Assembly (NCBI GenBank): GCA_020634975.1
Contig: JACKAQ010000001.1
Coordinates: 682,001-746,000 of the forward strand
DNA length: 64,000 bases
DNA from: JACKAQ01 sp020634975 [NCBI: Calditrichia bacterium]
GTDB lineage: Bacteria; Calditrichota; Calditrichia; RBG-13-44-9
Direction of reading: 5' to 3'
Shown: positions 52,821 through 62,461 of the stretch, piece after piece
Position numbering within the stretch: the stretch's first letter is position 1
How the letters are laid out: each line of letters opens with the position of its first letter
The notes under the pieces: model-generated
The model's database searches: none
What the model was told of the DNA's origin: nothing
What the model saw: only the letters and a program-made list of their open reading frames with translations
Position numbers and translations under genes: made by a program

Positions 52821-53687
52821 TTACATTTCCTGAGAAATTGATTTTTGGAGCTCTTCGAACAACGCTTCGTTTTCCAGCAAATTCATTTCTGGAAAATCCT
52901 CGCGCATCCGGAACCAGGTTGAATTTTCCACAAAATACTCATTGATCTGGCTGCGGTTAACTTCCGTCATCATGTGCGTTGAGATTTTTTCCGCATAATA
53001 AATTATGTTTACCAGATCTCGCATGTCCGTTGCTGAATACGGGTCGTGATGGTAACGCACCGGCAGAACAATTTCTTTGGGAATATTCCAGCGAACCATT
53101 AACACAGCACCGAGTTCCGCGTGGGTTATCCCGAAAAATTTTTCCTCCATGTCCAAGCCTTCATCCTTTTGCCAGACATATCCCGCCATCAATTCTTCCC
53201 ATTCTTCCGGGAAAAACTGCGCCATGCATAACTTGCCGACATCGTGAAGCAATCCGGCAACGTATGCATCGGATGATTGGTTCGGCAAAAATTTTTCTGC
53301 CAACGCAAATGCAACATTTGCAGTGGTTTGGCTATGCTGCCAAACCAGATTGATATCAAATTTGGCATTTTTGAAAACCGATTTGAAAACGGCATAAAAT
53401 CCCCGGTTTGCCACAATCCGGTAGGCTTCCCGTAGCCCGAGCATCGATAACGCCATTCGCAAATTGCTCACCCGGTTTTTGAGTCCGTAATATGGAGAGT
53501 TCACCACTTTCAGCACTTCGGCAGTCAATCCGGGATCTTTCCCGATGGTCTGTTCGTACTGCTTCATCGATGTATTGGGATCTTTCCACAAATCGATAAC
53601 TTCCTGAACGATGCGCGGACTGGCCGGCAACCGTTTTATTGAAAATAGCTTCTTTTTTGCATCCACGCTATTCAGCGACTGGGACAT
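52821..53687 (-). CDS. HDOD-domain signalling protein
   Basis: A 288-residue protein built mainly of one HDOD domain (about 15-215): LPASPRIVQEVIDLWKDPNTSM, GKDPGLTAEVLKVVNSPYYGLKNRVSNLRMALSMLGL, and LLHDVGKLCMAQFFPEEW, with HAELGAVLMVRWNIPKEI. HDOD proteins resemble HD phosphohydrolases but usually lack full catalytic sites, and they act in signalling, motility or DNA-damage responses. Here HD-like residues are partly kept (LLHDVGK). ATG 53687 is preferred to TTG 53705 because GAGGGGT lies 5-11 nt before it. It is tail to tail with the cupin gene and downstream of the KamA gene's terminator. Confidence 0.88.
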   Translation of the reverse strand: MSQSLNSVDAKKKLFSIKRLPASPRIVQEVIDLWKDPNTSMKQYEQTIGKDPGLTAEVLKVVNSPYYGLKNRVSNLRMALSMLGLREAYRIVANRGFYAVFKSVFKNAKFDINLVWQHSQTTANVAFALAEKFLPNQSSDAYVAGLLHDVGKLCMAQFFPEEWEELMAGYVWQKDEGLDMEEKFFGITHAELGAVLMVRWNIPKEIVLPVRYHHDPYSATDMRDLVNIIYYAEKISTHMMTEVNRSQINEYFVENSTWFRMREDFPEMNLLENEALFEELQKSISQEM

Positions 53688-53790
53688 CTTTTTACCCCTC
53701 AACATTCATTAAAAAACTTACTTTTCAACATTCATCATCGGCGAAAGATGCGAAAGAATTAGTGACTTTAGGCTGCCGCCACAAAAAAAA

Positions 53791-53836
53791 CAGCCAGATA
53801 AAACGGTAAATTTTCCGTTAATCTGGCTGAATTTTT
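53791..53836 (-). terminator. Bidirectional hairpin terminator downstream of the KamA-type gene
   Basis: CAGCCAGAT/AAACGG pairs with CCGTT/ATCTGGCTG (53791-53829). On the minus strand eight T follow, so it should end the KamA-type transcript. Confidence 0.8.
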
Positions 53837-53880
53837 GTGATCAGATGATATATTTTATAAAGTTACCGGCTGGGAAAAAC

Positions 53881-55287
53881 TCAACTGGTAATCAAGTACT
53901 CCGGATATCCGGATTTCTCAACAGCCTTTCCGGTTTCGTAAGTTTGGCTGCGGGCACGGTTTATCTGCGCCAGTTCCCGTTCAAAAAAGAAAGCGCTTTT
54001 TCCGAATGCGGGTTGCAGGTCGTTCAGCCAAATGGCGTTTTCGTCATACTTCGCGAAAAACGGTCGGTTTACCCAATTCGGATTTTTACCCTGGATCATA
54101 CTGAGTGCAATCACACGTTCCCCTTTGATTTCCTCAACGCCCAGCACCTGCACTTTGCCAGGATTGCAGGACATGCTCGGACCGCGAACGGTTCTGGCAA
54201 TACCACTCACGCTTTGGTAAGCTTCCTTAAATATGCGATGCGCCCGCACCAGCGGAACGCCAAAATAATGTTGCGCGCCGGTATCCCGCACCACAAACAT
54301 ATAATACGGAATGCAGCCCAAACGCACCTGTTCGCGCCACATTTTTACCCATGCTTTGGATGTATCGTTAATATGCCGGAGCAATGGCGACTGGGTGCGA
54401 ATGTGAGCGCCGGTATCCAAAATTCGGCGTATCGCCTGCTGAACAGCGGGTGTTTGCAATTCACGCGGATGGCAAAAATGTCCCATAAATGCAAGGTGTT
54501 TGCCGGCTTTGTGAACCCGTTCGAACACACGCAACACGTCATCTGCGCCTTTGTCCGTGGTGAATTTGTATGGCCAATAACTCAGCGATTTGCTGCCGAT
54601 ACGAATATTTTGCAAGTTCGGCAAATTGGCATCCAGCAGCGCATCGATATATCCGGCAATAATTTTGGGGCTCATCACCATCGGATCACCACCGGTGAAA
54701 ATGATATCTGTGACCTGCGGATTGCGACGCAAATATTCGATCACCAGTTCGGTTTCCTTCATCGCGAATTTCCATTCATCGATGCCAACAAACTGTGGCC
54801 AACGGAAACAAAAGGTGCAATATGCGTGACAGGTTTGCCCCTGTTTCGGGAAAAACAGCATGGTTTCCTGATATTTATGCTGAATTCCGGTGAGTTTTTG
54901 CCCATCCAGTTGCGGGACGTTAAAATCCATTTGTCCGGCAGGGTGCGGATTGAGCTGAATGCGGATCCGGTTGGCAATTTCGTTGAGTGTGCGCTTATCC
55001 ACTTTTTTCCGAATCGCATCGGCCATTTCATTAAAATGATGCGATTCCAACATTCCTTTTTGGGGGAAAGTAAGCACAAACATGGGATCGTTGGGAACAT
55101 TGTCCCATTCAATCAGCTCGTCTACAACATATTGGTTGGTCTTAAACGGGAATACATGCCCAACAACCTCGATATCAAAAATATCGGACTCAGACAGGCG
55201 TTGCAGTTGAGGAATTTGGCGAAAGTTATGCAGCGAATATGCTTTATAACTTTTCTTTTCACCCAGGTTAGTTGTCAACGGTTTCAT
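53881..55287 (-). CDS. KamA-family radical SAM protein (lysine 2,3-aminomutase-like)
   Basis: A 468-residue enzyme. The iron-sulphur cluster motif is CHAYCTFCFRW (Cys 153, 157, 160), the form typical of the KamA family, followed by IIFTGGDPMVMSP (SAM contact) and TQSPLLRHIND. A PLP-lysine candidate lies in SCNPGKVQVLG near the C-terminal third. Lysine 2,3-aminomutase converts L-lysine to beta-lysine; related enzymes act on glutamate or arginine, and this member is diverged, so the substrate is open. ATG 55287 has GGAGG 6 nt upstream. It appears to be a single-gene unit with a strong terminator after it. Confidence 0.88.
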   Translation of the reverse strand: MKPLTTNLGEKKSYKAYSLHNFRQIPQLQRLSESDIFDIEVVGHVFPFKTNQYVVDELIEWDNVPNDPMFVLTFPQKGMLESHHFNEMADAIRKKVDKRTLNEIANRIRIQLNPHPAGQMDFNVPQLDGQKLTGIQHKYQETMLFFPKQGQTCHAYCTFCFRWPQFVGIDEWKFAMKETELVIEYLRRNPQVTDIIFTGGDPMVMSPKIIAGYIDALLDANLPNLQNIRIGSKSLSYWPYKFTTDKGADDVLRVFERVHKAGKHLAFMGHFCHPRELQTPAVQQAIRRILDTGAHIRTQSPLLRHINDTSKAWVKMWREQVRLGCIPYYMFVVRDTGAQHYFGVPLVRAHRIFKEAYQSVSGIARTVRGPSMSCNPGKVQVLGVEEIKGERVIALSMIQGKNPNWVNRPFFAKYDENAIWLNDLQPAFGKSAFFFERELAQINRARSQTYETGKAVEKSGYPEYLITS

Positions 55288-55697
55288 TGGCAACCTCCTT
55301 TTTAGTTAACGGTTAATGTTTGCAAATCCTCCTTTTGAGTTGGTTAAACCCTGATTATAACGGGCAAAAAAAACATCAATCATTTGCAGTTTGCGGAGTT
55401 ATCCGGCTTCAGTAAGGTTTTCAGAAGTAGCATCGTCCTCAGCGACCAGACCACAAATTTGGAGAAGTCTAAGCCAAGAAAATTTCGCAGGTATTTTCAG
55501 TTGGCAGTTTTTCAATATAAAATTGATCCGCGATAATGCAAGTATTTTCCCTTTTTTATACGCCGGTGGGTGAAAAACGACTCAAAACAACGGCTTTTGT
55601 GTGAACAAACAATTTGTTTGCCGGTTTGATTTGCATGGAAACTTTCTTAAATTTTGCGGCACAATCGCAAAAACCTGTTTGGAGAAAATCAACAATA
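55288..55697. other. Intergenic region (410 bp)
   Basis: Divergent spacer between the KamA-type gene and the operon at 55698. No gene, repeat or clear promoter is recognisable; short frames here lack ribosome sites. Confidence 0.5.
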
Positions 55698-56693
55698 ATG
55701 CATAAAATTATTCAGCAAATGATGTCCGGCGCTATCGATTTTGCCGGTCTTTTTCCACCGGCAGAACTGGGAATGGATGCCGCAATCACCCAATACGCCA
55801 ACTACCGCACCCTTGACGACGCCTGGATGCTTGGTCGCTTTATTTGCCCGGCCAGCCGGCTGCGCGAACTGGATGCCTATAAAAATTCCCTTTTCGAAAC
55901 GGACGAACCGTTCCGTTTTTCCGTGTTGGGCAGCGGCGGAAAAGATACCAAACTGTTTGCCGCACGGCTGGCAAAAGATGTTGCTGATATCAACACATTT
56001 CTGGCATTTCACGAAAACCGCGTGGCTGTGGAAGTTTACGAAACGCGGCTGCCGGATGCGCTCATTGCCAAACCGGATGTGGCTACGCTGCAATCGCTGA
56101 TCGAAGAAAACGCGCTGGCATTGGCAAAAATAAGCCATTCCGCCGTCATTCCGTTTTACGAAATCACCCTCACATCCAATTGGCGGGAAGCGTTGAGCAC
56201 CACAATTCGCGCAATCACGGCGTTTAATTTATCCCTGAAAGATTCAGATGGCGATGCTCCGACCGCCCAACGTGCCGGATTCAAAATTCGCTGTGGTGGC
56301 GTGGAGCCGCAGATGTATCCGGACGCCGAGCAGATCGCCACGGTGATCAACACCTGTTTGCGATTCAACGTTCCGTTGAAAGCGACAGCGGGATTGCACC
56401 ACCCGGTTCGCCATTTCAACGCTGCGGCCGGCGTAAAAATGCACGGATTTTTGAACGTTATCGGCGCAATGGTTTTGGCGGATGTGCACGGTTTGGACAC
56501 CGGCGAAATTGAGGAAATCATCGCCGACGAAGATGCCGGAAACTTTATTTTTACCCGCCGGGCGTTTGCCTGGCAAGGCATGCGCGCCTCCGAAAGCGAC
56601 ATCCGCAAAAACCGCGAAAATGGCTTCACCTCTTTCGGCAGTTGCAGTTTTGACGAACCGCGCGAGGATTTGGCAGCGTTGAATTTGTTGTAA
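55698..56693 (+). CDS. Conserved protein of unknown function next to fumarylacetoacetase
   Basis: A 331-residue cytoplasmic protein without signal peptide or membrane helix. The N-terminus SGAIDFAGLFPPAELGMDAAITQYANY and the stretch FKIRCGGVEPQMYPDAEQIATVINTC, then LKATAGLHHPVRHFN, look like conserved active-site loops of a barrel-type enzyme (Cys, Glu and two His in reach), but I do not recognise a named family. The end SFGSCSFDEPREDLAALNLL also looks conserved. It precedes fumarylacetoacetase by 86 nt on the same strand, which suggests a role near tyrosine or homogentisate breakdown. An upstream frame to 55614 exists; ATG 55698 gives the more natural start, although its ribosome site (GGAG at 55681) is rather far. 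Confidence 0.75.
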   Translation: MHKIIQQMMSGAIDFAGLFPPAELGMDAAITQYANYRTLDDAWMLGRFICPASRLRELDAYKNSLFETDEPFRFSVLGSGGKDTKLFAARLAKDVADINTFLAFHENRVAVEVYETRLPDALIAKPDVATLQSLIEENALALAKISHSAVIPFYEITLTSNWREALSTTIRAITAFNLSLKDSDGDAPTAQRAGFKIRCGGVEPQMYPDAEQIATVINTCLRFNVPLKATAGLHHPVRHFNAAAGVKMHGFLNVIGAMVLADVHGLDTGEIEEIIADEDAGNFIFTRRAFAWQGMRASESDIRKNRENGFTSFGSCSFDEPREDLAALNLL

Positions 56694-56779
56694 TCTGTGC
56701 GGAACCGTCTCGACCGTATTCTGCATTTTTGGCATTCCGGAAACAATCATCACCAAAAACCAAAAACAGATAGTTGATT

Positions 56780-58078
56780 ATGAAAAAATATGACGCGACA
56801 ACCGATCCGAAACTGAAATCGTTCATCGATGTTTCACCCGATTCGCATTTCCCGATCCAGAATTTGCCGTATGGCGTGTTTCGCCGGAAATCCGGCGGCG
56901 ATTCGCACATCGGCGTTGCTATTGGCGAATTTGTGCTGGATTTATCCGAACTCGAATCCGCCGGATTGCTGAACACGAAAACGCGCTATTTTGCCGGCGA
57001 GGCTGTGCTCAACAAGTTTATGGGCGCGGGAAATGCCGTTTGGCAATCCGTTCGCGAACGCATCAGCGAGTTGCTTCGGCACGATGTTTCAACACTGCGT
57101 GACAACCAGAAAATGCGCGAAACCGTATTGATTCCCCAAAAAGATACCGAGATGCAACTACCTGTAAATATTGGCGATTACACCGATTTCTATTCGTCGG
57201 AATATCACGCCACAAATGTTGGAACGATGTTCCGCGACAAAAACAACGCGCTGTTGCCCAACTGGAAATGGGTGCCGGTCGGCTATCACGGGCGTGCCAG
57301 CTCCGTGGTGATCAGTGGAACGCCGGTGCATCGCCCCAACGGGCAATCGAAAGCAGACGACGCGGACGCACCGACATTCGGACCCTGTCGTTTGCTGGAT
57401 TTCGAGTTGGAAATGGGATTTTTCACCGGTCCGGGAAATGCGCTCGGACAACCGATTTCGCCGGAAAACGCCGCCGAGCATATTTTCGGGATGGTGATTG
57501 TCAACGACTGGAGCGCCCGCGATATCCAGAAATGGGAATATGTGCCGCTCGGTCCGTTTTTGGCGAAAAACTTTGCTACCTCCATTTCGCCGTGGGTGGT
57601 GCCGATGGCGGCACTGGCGCCGTTTCGATGCGCGGGCCCGGTGCAAGATCCGGTGCCGCTGCCCTACCTCCGGCAGTCCGGCGACAACGCGGTGGATATC
57701 ACACTCGAAGTGCGCCTCAAATCTGCGCAAATGCCCGACGCAGCGCGAATCAGCCAATCGAACCTGAAATACATGTACTGGAGCGTTGAGCAGCAACTGG
57801 CGCATCACACGGTGAGCGGCTGCAACGTTCGCCCGGGCGACTTGATGGCTTCCGGCACCATCAGCGGACCGACGCCGGATAGCTACGGCAGCATGCTGGA
57901 GCTCGCCTGGCGCGGCACAAAACCGCTGAAAATATCGCCGTCGGAAACGCGCAGTTTTCTGCAGGATGGCGACACACTCTCGCTGACCGGCTGGTGTAAA
58001 GGGGATGGCTATCGGGTTGGTTTTGGTGAGGTTAGCGGAAAAATTTTGCCGGCAGTTTCCGTAACGAAACAAGGCTGA
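56780..58078 (+). CDS. fahA: Fumarylacetoacetase
   Basis: A 432-residue hydrolase that splits fumarylacetoacetate into fumarate and acetoacetate, the last step of tyrosine degradation. The N-terminal SH3-like domain is about 25-120 (FPIQNLPYGVFRRK) and the catalytic beta-roll is 125-430. Metal and active-site stretches are DYTDFYSSEYHATNVGTMFR (Asp, His), WVPVGYHGRASSVVISGT, FELEMGFFTG and NDWSARDIQKWEYVPLGPFLAKNF. Length and motifs match the eukaryotic-type FAH. ATG 56780 follows TTG ATT in frame; the ATG is preferred. It is probably co-transcribed with the unknown gene at 55698. Other pathway enzymes (hmgA, hppD) are not in the window. Confidence 0.95.
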   Translation: MKKYDATTDPKLKSFIDVSPDSHFPIQNLPYGVFRRKSGGDSHIGVAIGEFVLDLSELESAGLLNTKTRYFAGEAVLNKFMGAGNAVWQSVRERISELLRHDVSTLRDNQKMRETVLIPQKDTEMQLPVNIGDYTDFYSSEYHATNVGTMFRDKNNALLPNWKWVPVGYHGRASSVVISGTPVHRPNGQSKADDADAPTFGPCRLLDFELEMGFFTGPGNALGQPISPENAAEHIFGMVIVNDWSARDIQKWEYVPLGPFLAKNFATSISPWVVPMAALAPFRCAGPVQDPVPLPYLRQSGDNAVDITLEVRLKSAQMPDAARISQSNLKYMYWSVEQQLAHHTVSGCNVRPGDLMASGTISGPTPDSYGSMLELAWRGTKPLKISPSETRSFLQDGDTLSLTGWCKGDGYRVGFGEVSGKILPAVSVTKQG

Positions 58079-58189
58079 CGTGACCAAATATTTTTCACCG
58101 GACACCTTTGTTTTTTACGCCGCGTTGTGTTATTTTGCACCACATTTCATCAGTGAACAGCGAATTGCAACTACAGAATCGAGATCCTC

Positions 58190-59641
58190 ATGAATATATG
58201 TTTCGTATCTTCCGAAATTGTGCCATTTGCCAAAACCGGCGGACTGGCGGATGTCTCCGGTGCGTTGGGCAAATACCTGAATCAGCGCGGTCACGATATC
58301 CGTTTGTTCATGCCCTATTACGATGTGCTGAAACACGCCGGACAGGATTTTCACCCGGTAGATTTTCTGCAAAATATCCCGGTTGAATTTGGCGGATTCA
58401 CCCTCAATTTTAGCGTTTTGACCACAAAATTACCCGGTTCCGGCGCAGAAACTTATTTTATTCACTGCCCGGGGCTTTACAATCGCGGCAAAATTTATAC
58501 AAATGACGGCGACGAATATTTACGCTACGCGATGCTGTCGCGTGCTGCAATCGAAAGCTGCCAGCGCATGGGCTGGTCGCCGGAAATCATGCATTGCAAC
58601 GATTGGCAAACCGGGTTGATTCCGCTATATCTCAAAACGCTGTACGCATGGGACGGGCTGTTTCAGCGCACCAAAACCGTGCTGACGATCCACAATATCG
58701 GCTATCAGGGCGTTTTCTCTGCAGAAACGGTGGACAAACTGAAACTCGGCGAATTTCGCGATAAGCTGCCGCAGGACGATCTCGCCGGCAATATGATTAA
58801 TTTCATGAAAATCGGGTTGCTCAACAGCGATATCATCACGACCGTGAGCGATACTTACGCCAAAGAAATCCAGACGCCGGAATACGGTGCGGGCATGGAT
58901 TTCATTTTGCGGCAGCGCAGTAACCGACTGGTGGGTATCGTCAACGGGGTGGATTACCACGAATGGAGCCCGGAAAATGATGTGCACATTCCCTATAAAT
59001 TTTCCCCGGACGACCTCTCCGGCAAACAGAAAAACAAACAATTTTTACTGCAGCAATTGGGGTTACCATACAGCCCGGACGTACCGGTTTACGGCATCGT
59101 TTCGCGGTTGACCGTGCAAAAAGGCTTTGAGCTGCTGTACGAAACGCTGTTCGATTTTTTGGCGAATCACGATGTGCGCTTTACCGTGCTCGGCAGCGGC
59201 GAATCGAAATACACCAATTTCTTTTACAGCGCCCAAAATCATTTTCCCACAAAGCTCTGTTTTTATGATGGTTACAACGAGGCATTGGCGCATCTCATCG
59301 AAGCGGGCAGCGATATGTTTGTGATGCCCTCGCGATACGAACCCTGCGGATTGAACCAGATTTACAGCCTGAAATACGGCACAGTGCCTATCGTTCGCAA
59401 AACCGGCGGGCTGGCGGACACGGTCGAGCTTTACGATTGGGAGCACCAAACCGGCACCGGATTTGTATTCGAATATTTCAACGGCGACAGCCTCCGCTGG
59501 GCGATGGATTACGCCTATTCGACCTATCAAAATAAAGATGCCTGGCTGAAGTTGATGCGCAACGGCATGGCGCAGGATTATTCGTGGGATCGCCAGATTT
59601 TGCGATATGAATTTATTTATAACTGGCTGGCTCGACAGTAG
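58190..59641 (+). CDS. glgA: Glycogen synthase (ADP-glucose type, GT5)
   Basis: A 483-residue glucosyltransferase. KTGGLADVSGALGKYL (15-30) binds ADP-glucose; MHCNDWQTGLIPLYLK, TIHNIGYQGVF, NGVDYHEWSP, SRLTVQKGFELL and the C-terminal SRYEPCGLNQIYSLKYGTVPIVRKTGGLADTV are all GT5 hallmarks. It adds glucose to the ends of alpha-1,4 glucan in the cytoplasm. GAGATCCTC before ATG is a weak ribosome site. It stands alone here without glgC or glgB; the two GH13 genes in this window are exported, so they would act on external or periplasmic glucan instead. Confidence 0.96.
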   Translation: MNICFVSSEIVPFAKTGGLADVSGALGKYLNQRGHDIRLFMPYYDVLKHAGQDFHPVDFLQNIPVEFGGFTLNFSVLTTKLPGSGAETYFIHCPGLYNRGKIYTNDGDEYLRYAMLSRAAIESCQRMGWSPEIMHCNDWQTGLIPLYLKTLYAWDGLFQRTKTVLTIHNIGYQGVFSAETVDKLKLGEFRDKLPQDDLAGNMINFMKIGLLNSDIITTVSDTYAKEIQTPEYGAGMDFILRQRSNRLVGIVNGVDYHEWSPENDVHIPYKFSPDDLSGKQKNKQFLLQQLGLPYSPDVPVYGIVSRLTVQKGFELLYETLFDFLANHDVRFTVLGSGESKYTNFFYSAQNHFPTKLCFYDGYNEALAHLIEAGSDMFVMPSRYEPCGLNQIYSLKYGTVPIVRKTGGLADTVELYDWEHQTGTGFVFEYFNGDSLRWAMDYAYSTYQNKDAWLKLMRNGMAQDYSWDRQILRYEFIYNWLARQ

Positions 59642-59661
59642 TTAAAGCTTGATTATAATAA

Positions 59662-59854
59662 CTGATGTTACGCACAAGCATCCGATTATCGATAAATTAG
59701 CATCCTGAGTAGCCCGCTTCGGGCGTATCGAAGCACCGTCCTGAGCTTGTCGAAGGGGTGCGGTCTATCAATGAAATGCCGCACCCTTCGATACACGCCT
59801 TCGGCGTTACTCAGGATGCTGGTTCCGAGATGTTTTTGACCAGCGTAACATCAG
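59662..59854. repeat. Nested inverted-repeat element (193 bp), MITE-like
   Basis: Outer arms: CTGATGTTACGC (59662-59673) and its exact mirror (59843-59854). Inner arms: 59699-59733 and 59786-59820, both starting from AGCATCCTGAGTA and ending GTATCGAAG, around a GC-rich core. The middle carries CCTGAGCTTGTCGAAGG, related to the 30-bp repeat at 14856 and 17941. No coding potential. Confidence 0.75.
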
Positions 59855-59883
59855 ATAATAAGTATTTATAAATATTTTTTTAT

Positions 59884-59922
59884 AAAAACCACCGGAGATG
59901 GGATTTTCCGGTGGTTTTTTTT
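59884..59922. terminator. Bidirectional rho-independent terminator
   Basis: AAACCACCGGA pairs with TCCGGTGGTTT, with a run of eight T on the plus strand and five on the minus strand. It can serve both glgA and the beta-propeller gene. Confidence 0.85.
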
Positions 59923-59945
59923 ATTTGCCAGATTTTGGTAGTTTG

Positions 59946-62054
59946 TCAGCGAATCAGAATTAATTTTTTTGACACAGATTCACGAGAATCCATAGTAAGT
60001 GTATAAAAATATATTCCGGATGATACCAGATTGTTATTTTGATCATCGCCATTCCAATGGAATTCATGTTGCCCGTATTGCAATGTACCTTCATACAACA
60101 CTTTCACTTGCTGACCGGAAATGTTGTATATACTCAACTTAACCCGAGAATTGTTATGGATCGACAATGGAATTGTGGTTGTCGGGTTAAAAGGGTTTGG
60201 GTAGTTTTGCAGCAACTCAAACTCTTTTACCATTGATTGTTCGGGTTCATTTGCAATTGCTGTTGCCAATGGATCATATCGCAGAACAATACCTGAATTT
60301 CCAACGATCAAGCCATGCCCCTCTGATGAAAAATTGACATCGTTCAAATCCTGGGAAACACCACCGTATTCCTGAATCCAGTTCAGCCCACCGTCTGTTG
60401 TTGCGAAAATCGTTCCGAAGCTGCCAACTGCCCATCCTTTTTGTTCATTCAAAAAATGGATTCCGTTCAGTCCAGTAAGGATACCATTATCCCGTTGCAC
60501 CCAAGTTTGCCCACCATCTGAAGTATAAATTACATTTGACCCACTGCCACACGCATAACCGGTTGTTGCTGAGAGGAACTGAATATCATCAAACTTTTTG
60601 AGCGTGTTTGTATTTTGAAGTGACCAACTGTTTCCTGCATCAGATGTGTGCAGAACAACGCCTTCTTCTCCAGCTACCCATGCGAGATCCGAACCACTTG
60701 CAGCAATTGCCCGGAACCGAACGGAAACACCACTGTTGAGCACTGTCCAATTTTGTCCGGCATCTGTTGAGCGAGTGATGACGCCATTATTTCCTGCTGC
60801 CCAAACAATATCGCCATCGCCCCACGCAACACCGCGCAGTTGCTCAACAGTGTCCAAACCCGCAACGGCATCCCATGAAACACCACCATCTGCCGTACGA
60901 ATTGTTGTATCGCCCACAACGATTGCAGTTTGAATATCACGAAAAACAACATCGTTGAGATCTTTTCCGTTAATATTTGTGACACTCCAATTCGAACCGG
61001 CATTTAATGAGTGGAGCAACATTCCACCCTCACCACAAGCCCAAATTTCCTGATCGTTGATCATATATGTGCCACTCAATGGCGATGAAATTTGGCTGGT
61101 TCCCGGTATCCATTTTTGAACAATCGGTGTGCTGGTGTCATAAAACAACAGCCTGCCAAAATCTCCGATTGCCCATCCGACATTTGGGCTGACAAAACAA
61201 ACATCGTGCAGTTCGTCTGCAACAGAGCTGAGTTGTTGTGCCCAGAATTGGCCACCATTGGTTGTATGATAAATCGTTCCGGCTTCACCAACAGCCCATC
61301 CACTAATTTCATCGAGAAAAAACACACTGTTCAATGGTTCGAGAATCCCGGTGGATCGAAAAACCCAGGTTTGACCGCCATTTGAGGTATATTTAACTTG
61401 TGATTCGCCACATAAATAACCGAGTGAGCTGGAAACAAAATGAATAGAATTTAACTGCCCATTGATCCCTGAAGCTTGTGTTACCCAAGTTGCCCCACCA
61501 TCAGAACTGTGAATGATCATTCCATCATCACCGACTGCCCAAACGCTATCTGATCCGATTGCAGCGACAGAATACAGGCGCTCCTGAATCCCGGTATTTT
61601 GCAAGCTCCAGCTAACTCCGGAATCCGCAGATTTTAAAACTGCACCATCCCGCCCAGCTGCCCAAACAACCTGATTGCTTCCCCAGGCTACCGCCTGTAA
61701 TTTTCTTGAAAATCCCGATGCACTTGTCTCAGTCCATTGGTTCCCACCATCGTGTGTATAAAATATTCTACCGCCATCCCCAACCACAACACCTGTCGCA
61801 CTGTCAAAAAAAGCCAAACCACCTAAATCGTTCCCACCCAGAAATTGCGATGACCAAGTGTTCCAGCCATCGGCTGTGTGAAGAACAGTTCCCGCATCGC
61901 CACAAATCCATCCATCGGTACTTGTTTGCATCGAAATGGAGCGCAACGTTTGTCCTGTTGGATTTTGTAACGGTACCCAGCTTTGTGACCACAAACTTGT
62001 TGTTATAATTAGTGGCAGTAATTTTCCAAATAGTCCAATAATCTTTTTAAACAT
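59946..62054 (-). CDS. Secreted beta-propeller protein (YCF48/BNR-like repeats) with C-terminal sorting domain
   Basis: A 702-residue secreted protein. Signal peptide (about 1-23, ending SLWSQ), then about a dozen repeats of 40-45 residues of the type GWAVGExGTIxxTxDGGxxWxxQ, as in YCF48/BNR-type propellers (about 25-600), and a type IX-like sorting domain (LLQNYPNPFNPTTTIPLSIHNN to GIYFYTLTMDS). Such proteins are secreted to the cell surface by type IX systems; the ligand is unknown. Start ATG 62054 is preceded by GGAGG about 6 nt upstream. Repeats are similar in DNA too, so assembly errors in repeat number are possible. Confidence 0.88.
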   Translation of the reverse strand: MFKKIIGLFGKLLPLIITTSLWSQSWVPLQNPTGQTLRSISMQTSTDGWICGDAGTVLHTADGWNTWSSQFLGGNDLGGLAFFDSATGVVVGDGGRIFYTHDGGNQWTETSASGFSRKLQAVAWGSNQVVWAAGRDGAVLKSADSGVSWSLQNTGIQERLYSVAAIGSDSVWAVGDDGMIIHSSDGGATWVTQASGINGQLNSIHFVSSSLGYLCGESQVKYTSNGGQTWVFRSTGILEPLNSVFFLDEISGWAVGEAGTIYHTTNGGQFWAQQLSSVADELHDVCFVSPNVGWAIGDFGRLLFYDTSTPIVQKWIPGTSQISSPLSGTYMINDQEIWACGEGGMLLHSLNAGSNWSVTNINGKDLNDVVFRDIQTAIVVGDTTIRTADGGVSWDAVAGLDTVEQLRGVAWGDGDIVWAAGNNGVITRSTDAGQNWTVLNSGVSVRFRAIAASGSDLAWVAGEEGVVLHTSDAGNSWSLQNTNTLKKFDDIQFLSATTGYACGSGSNVIYTSDGGQTWVQRDNGILTGLNGIHFLNEQKGWAVGSFGTIFATTDGGLNWIQEYGGVSQDLNDVNFSSEGHGLIVGNSGIVLRYDPLATAIANEPEQSMVKEFELLQNYPNPFNPTTTIPLSIHNNSRVKLSIYNISGQQVKVLYEGTLQYGQHEFHWNGDDQNNNLVSSGIYFYTLTMDSRESVSKKLILIR

Positions 62055-62356
62055 AAATCCTCCATAAGTAGATAGTATAAGAAAATAATACTGAGAAAAT
62101 TACATGAGCAATGTCAACCACTTATGGAGAAGGCAACTAACATACCAAAACGAATCGATTTTTCTATACTGTCATAAACAATTAAAAATTAATAATTTAC
62201 AGCATTTAATTATCAAACAAACATGATCTCGGATAAATTTCAGGAGATTTAAATTGCATTACAATGCACAAAATGCACCTAAAATTTTTGGAGAAATAAC
62301 GAGATGGAATGTTATAAAAAACGAGACGCGCAGTGCCACGCACTACACGCCCCGCT

Positions 62357-62450
62357 GAGGAGAGGAGATCTGTTATTTTGATGATAATTTTAAATAAACC
62401 GCAGGACACTCTATTCCAAAGCATCCTGCGGGGGAGCGAGGAGAGGAGAT
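62357..62450 (+). repeat. Direct repeat GAGGAGAGGAGAT, 81 bp apart
   Basis: Copies at 62357-62369 and 62438-62450. The second follows the hairpin at 62399-62431, and the first follows a shorter possible hairpin (AGTGC/GCACT near 62333). Confidence 0.7.
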
Positions 62451-62461
62451 TTTTTAAGTAA

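Larger units (their letters stand above)
59642..59945. other. Intergenic region (304 bp) filled by a nested palindromic element and a terminator
   Basis: Between the convergent ends of glgA and the beta-propeller gene. Nearly all of it is taken up by the element at 59662-59854 and the hairpin at 59884-59922. No gene. Confidence 0.8.

Noticed and set aside
53845-55305. Long plus-strand open frame (486 codons) over the KamA-type gene
   Set aside because: It is the exact antisense of a well-supported radical SAM gene, has no ribosome site, and its product is rich in His, Cys and Phe with no domain. Codon use of the real gene keeps the antisense frame open.
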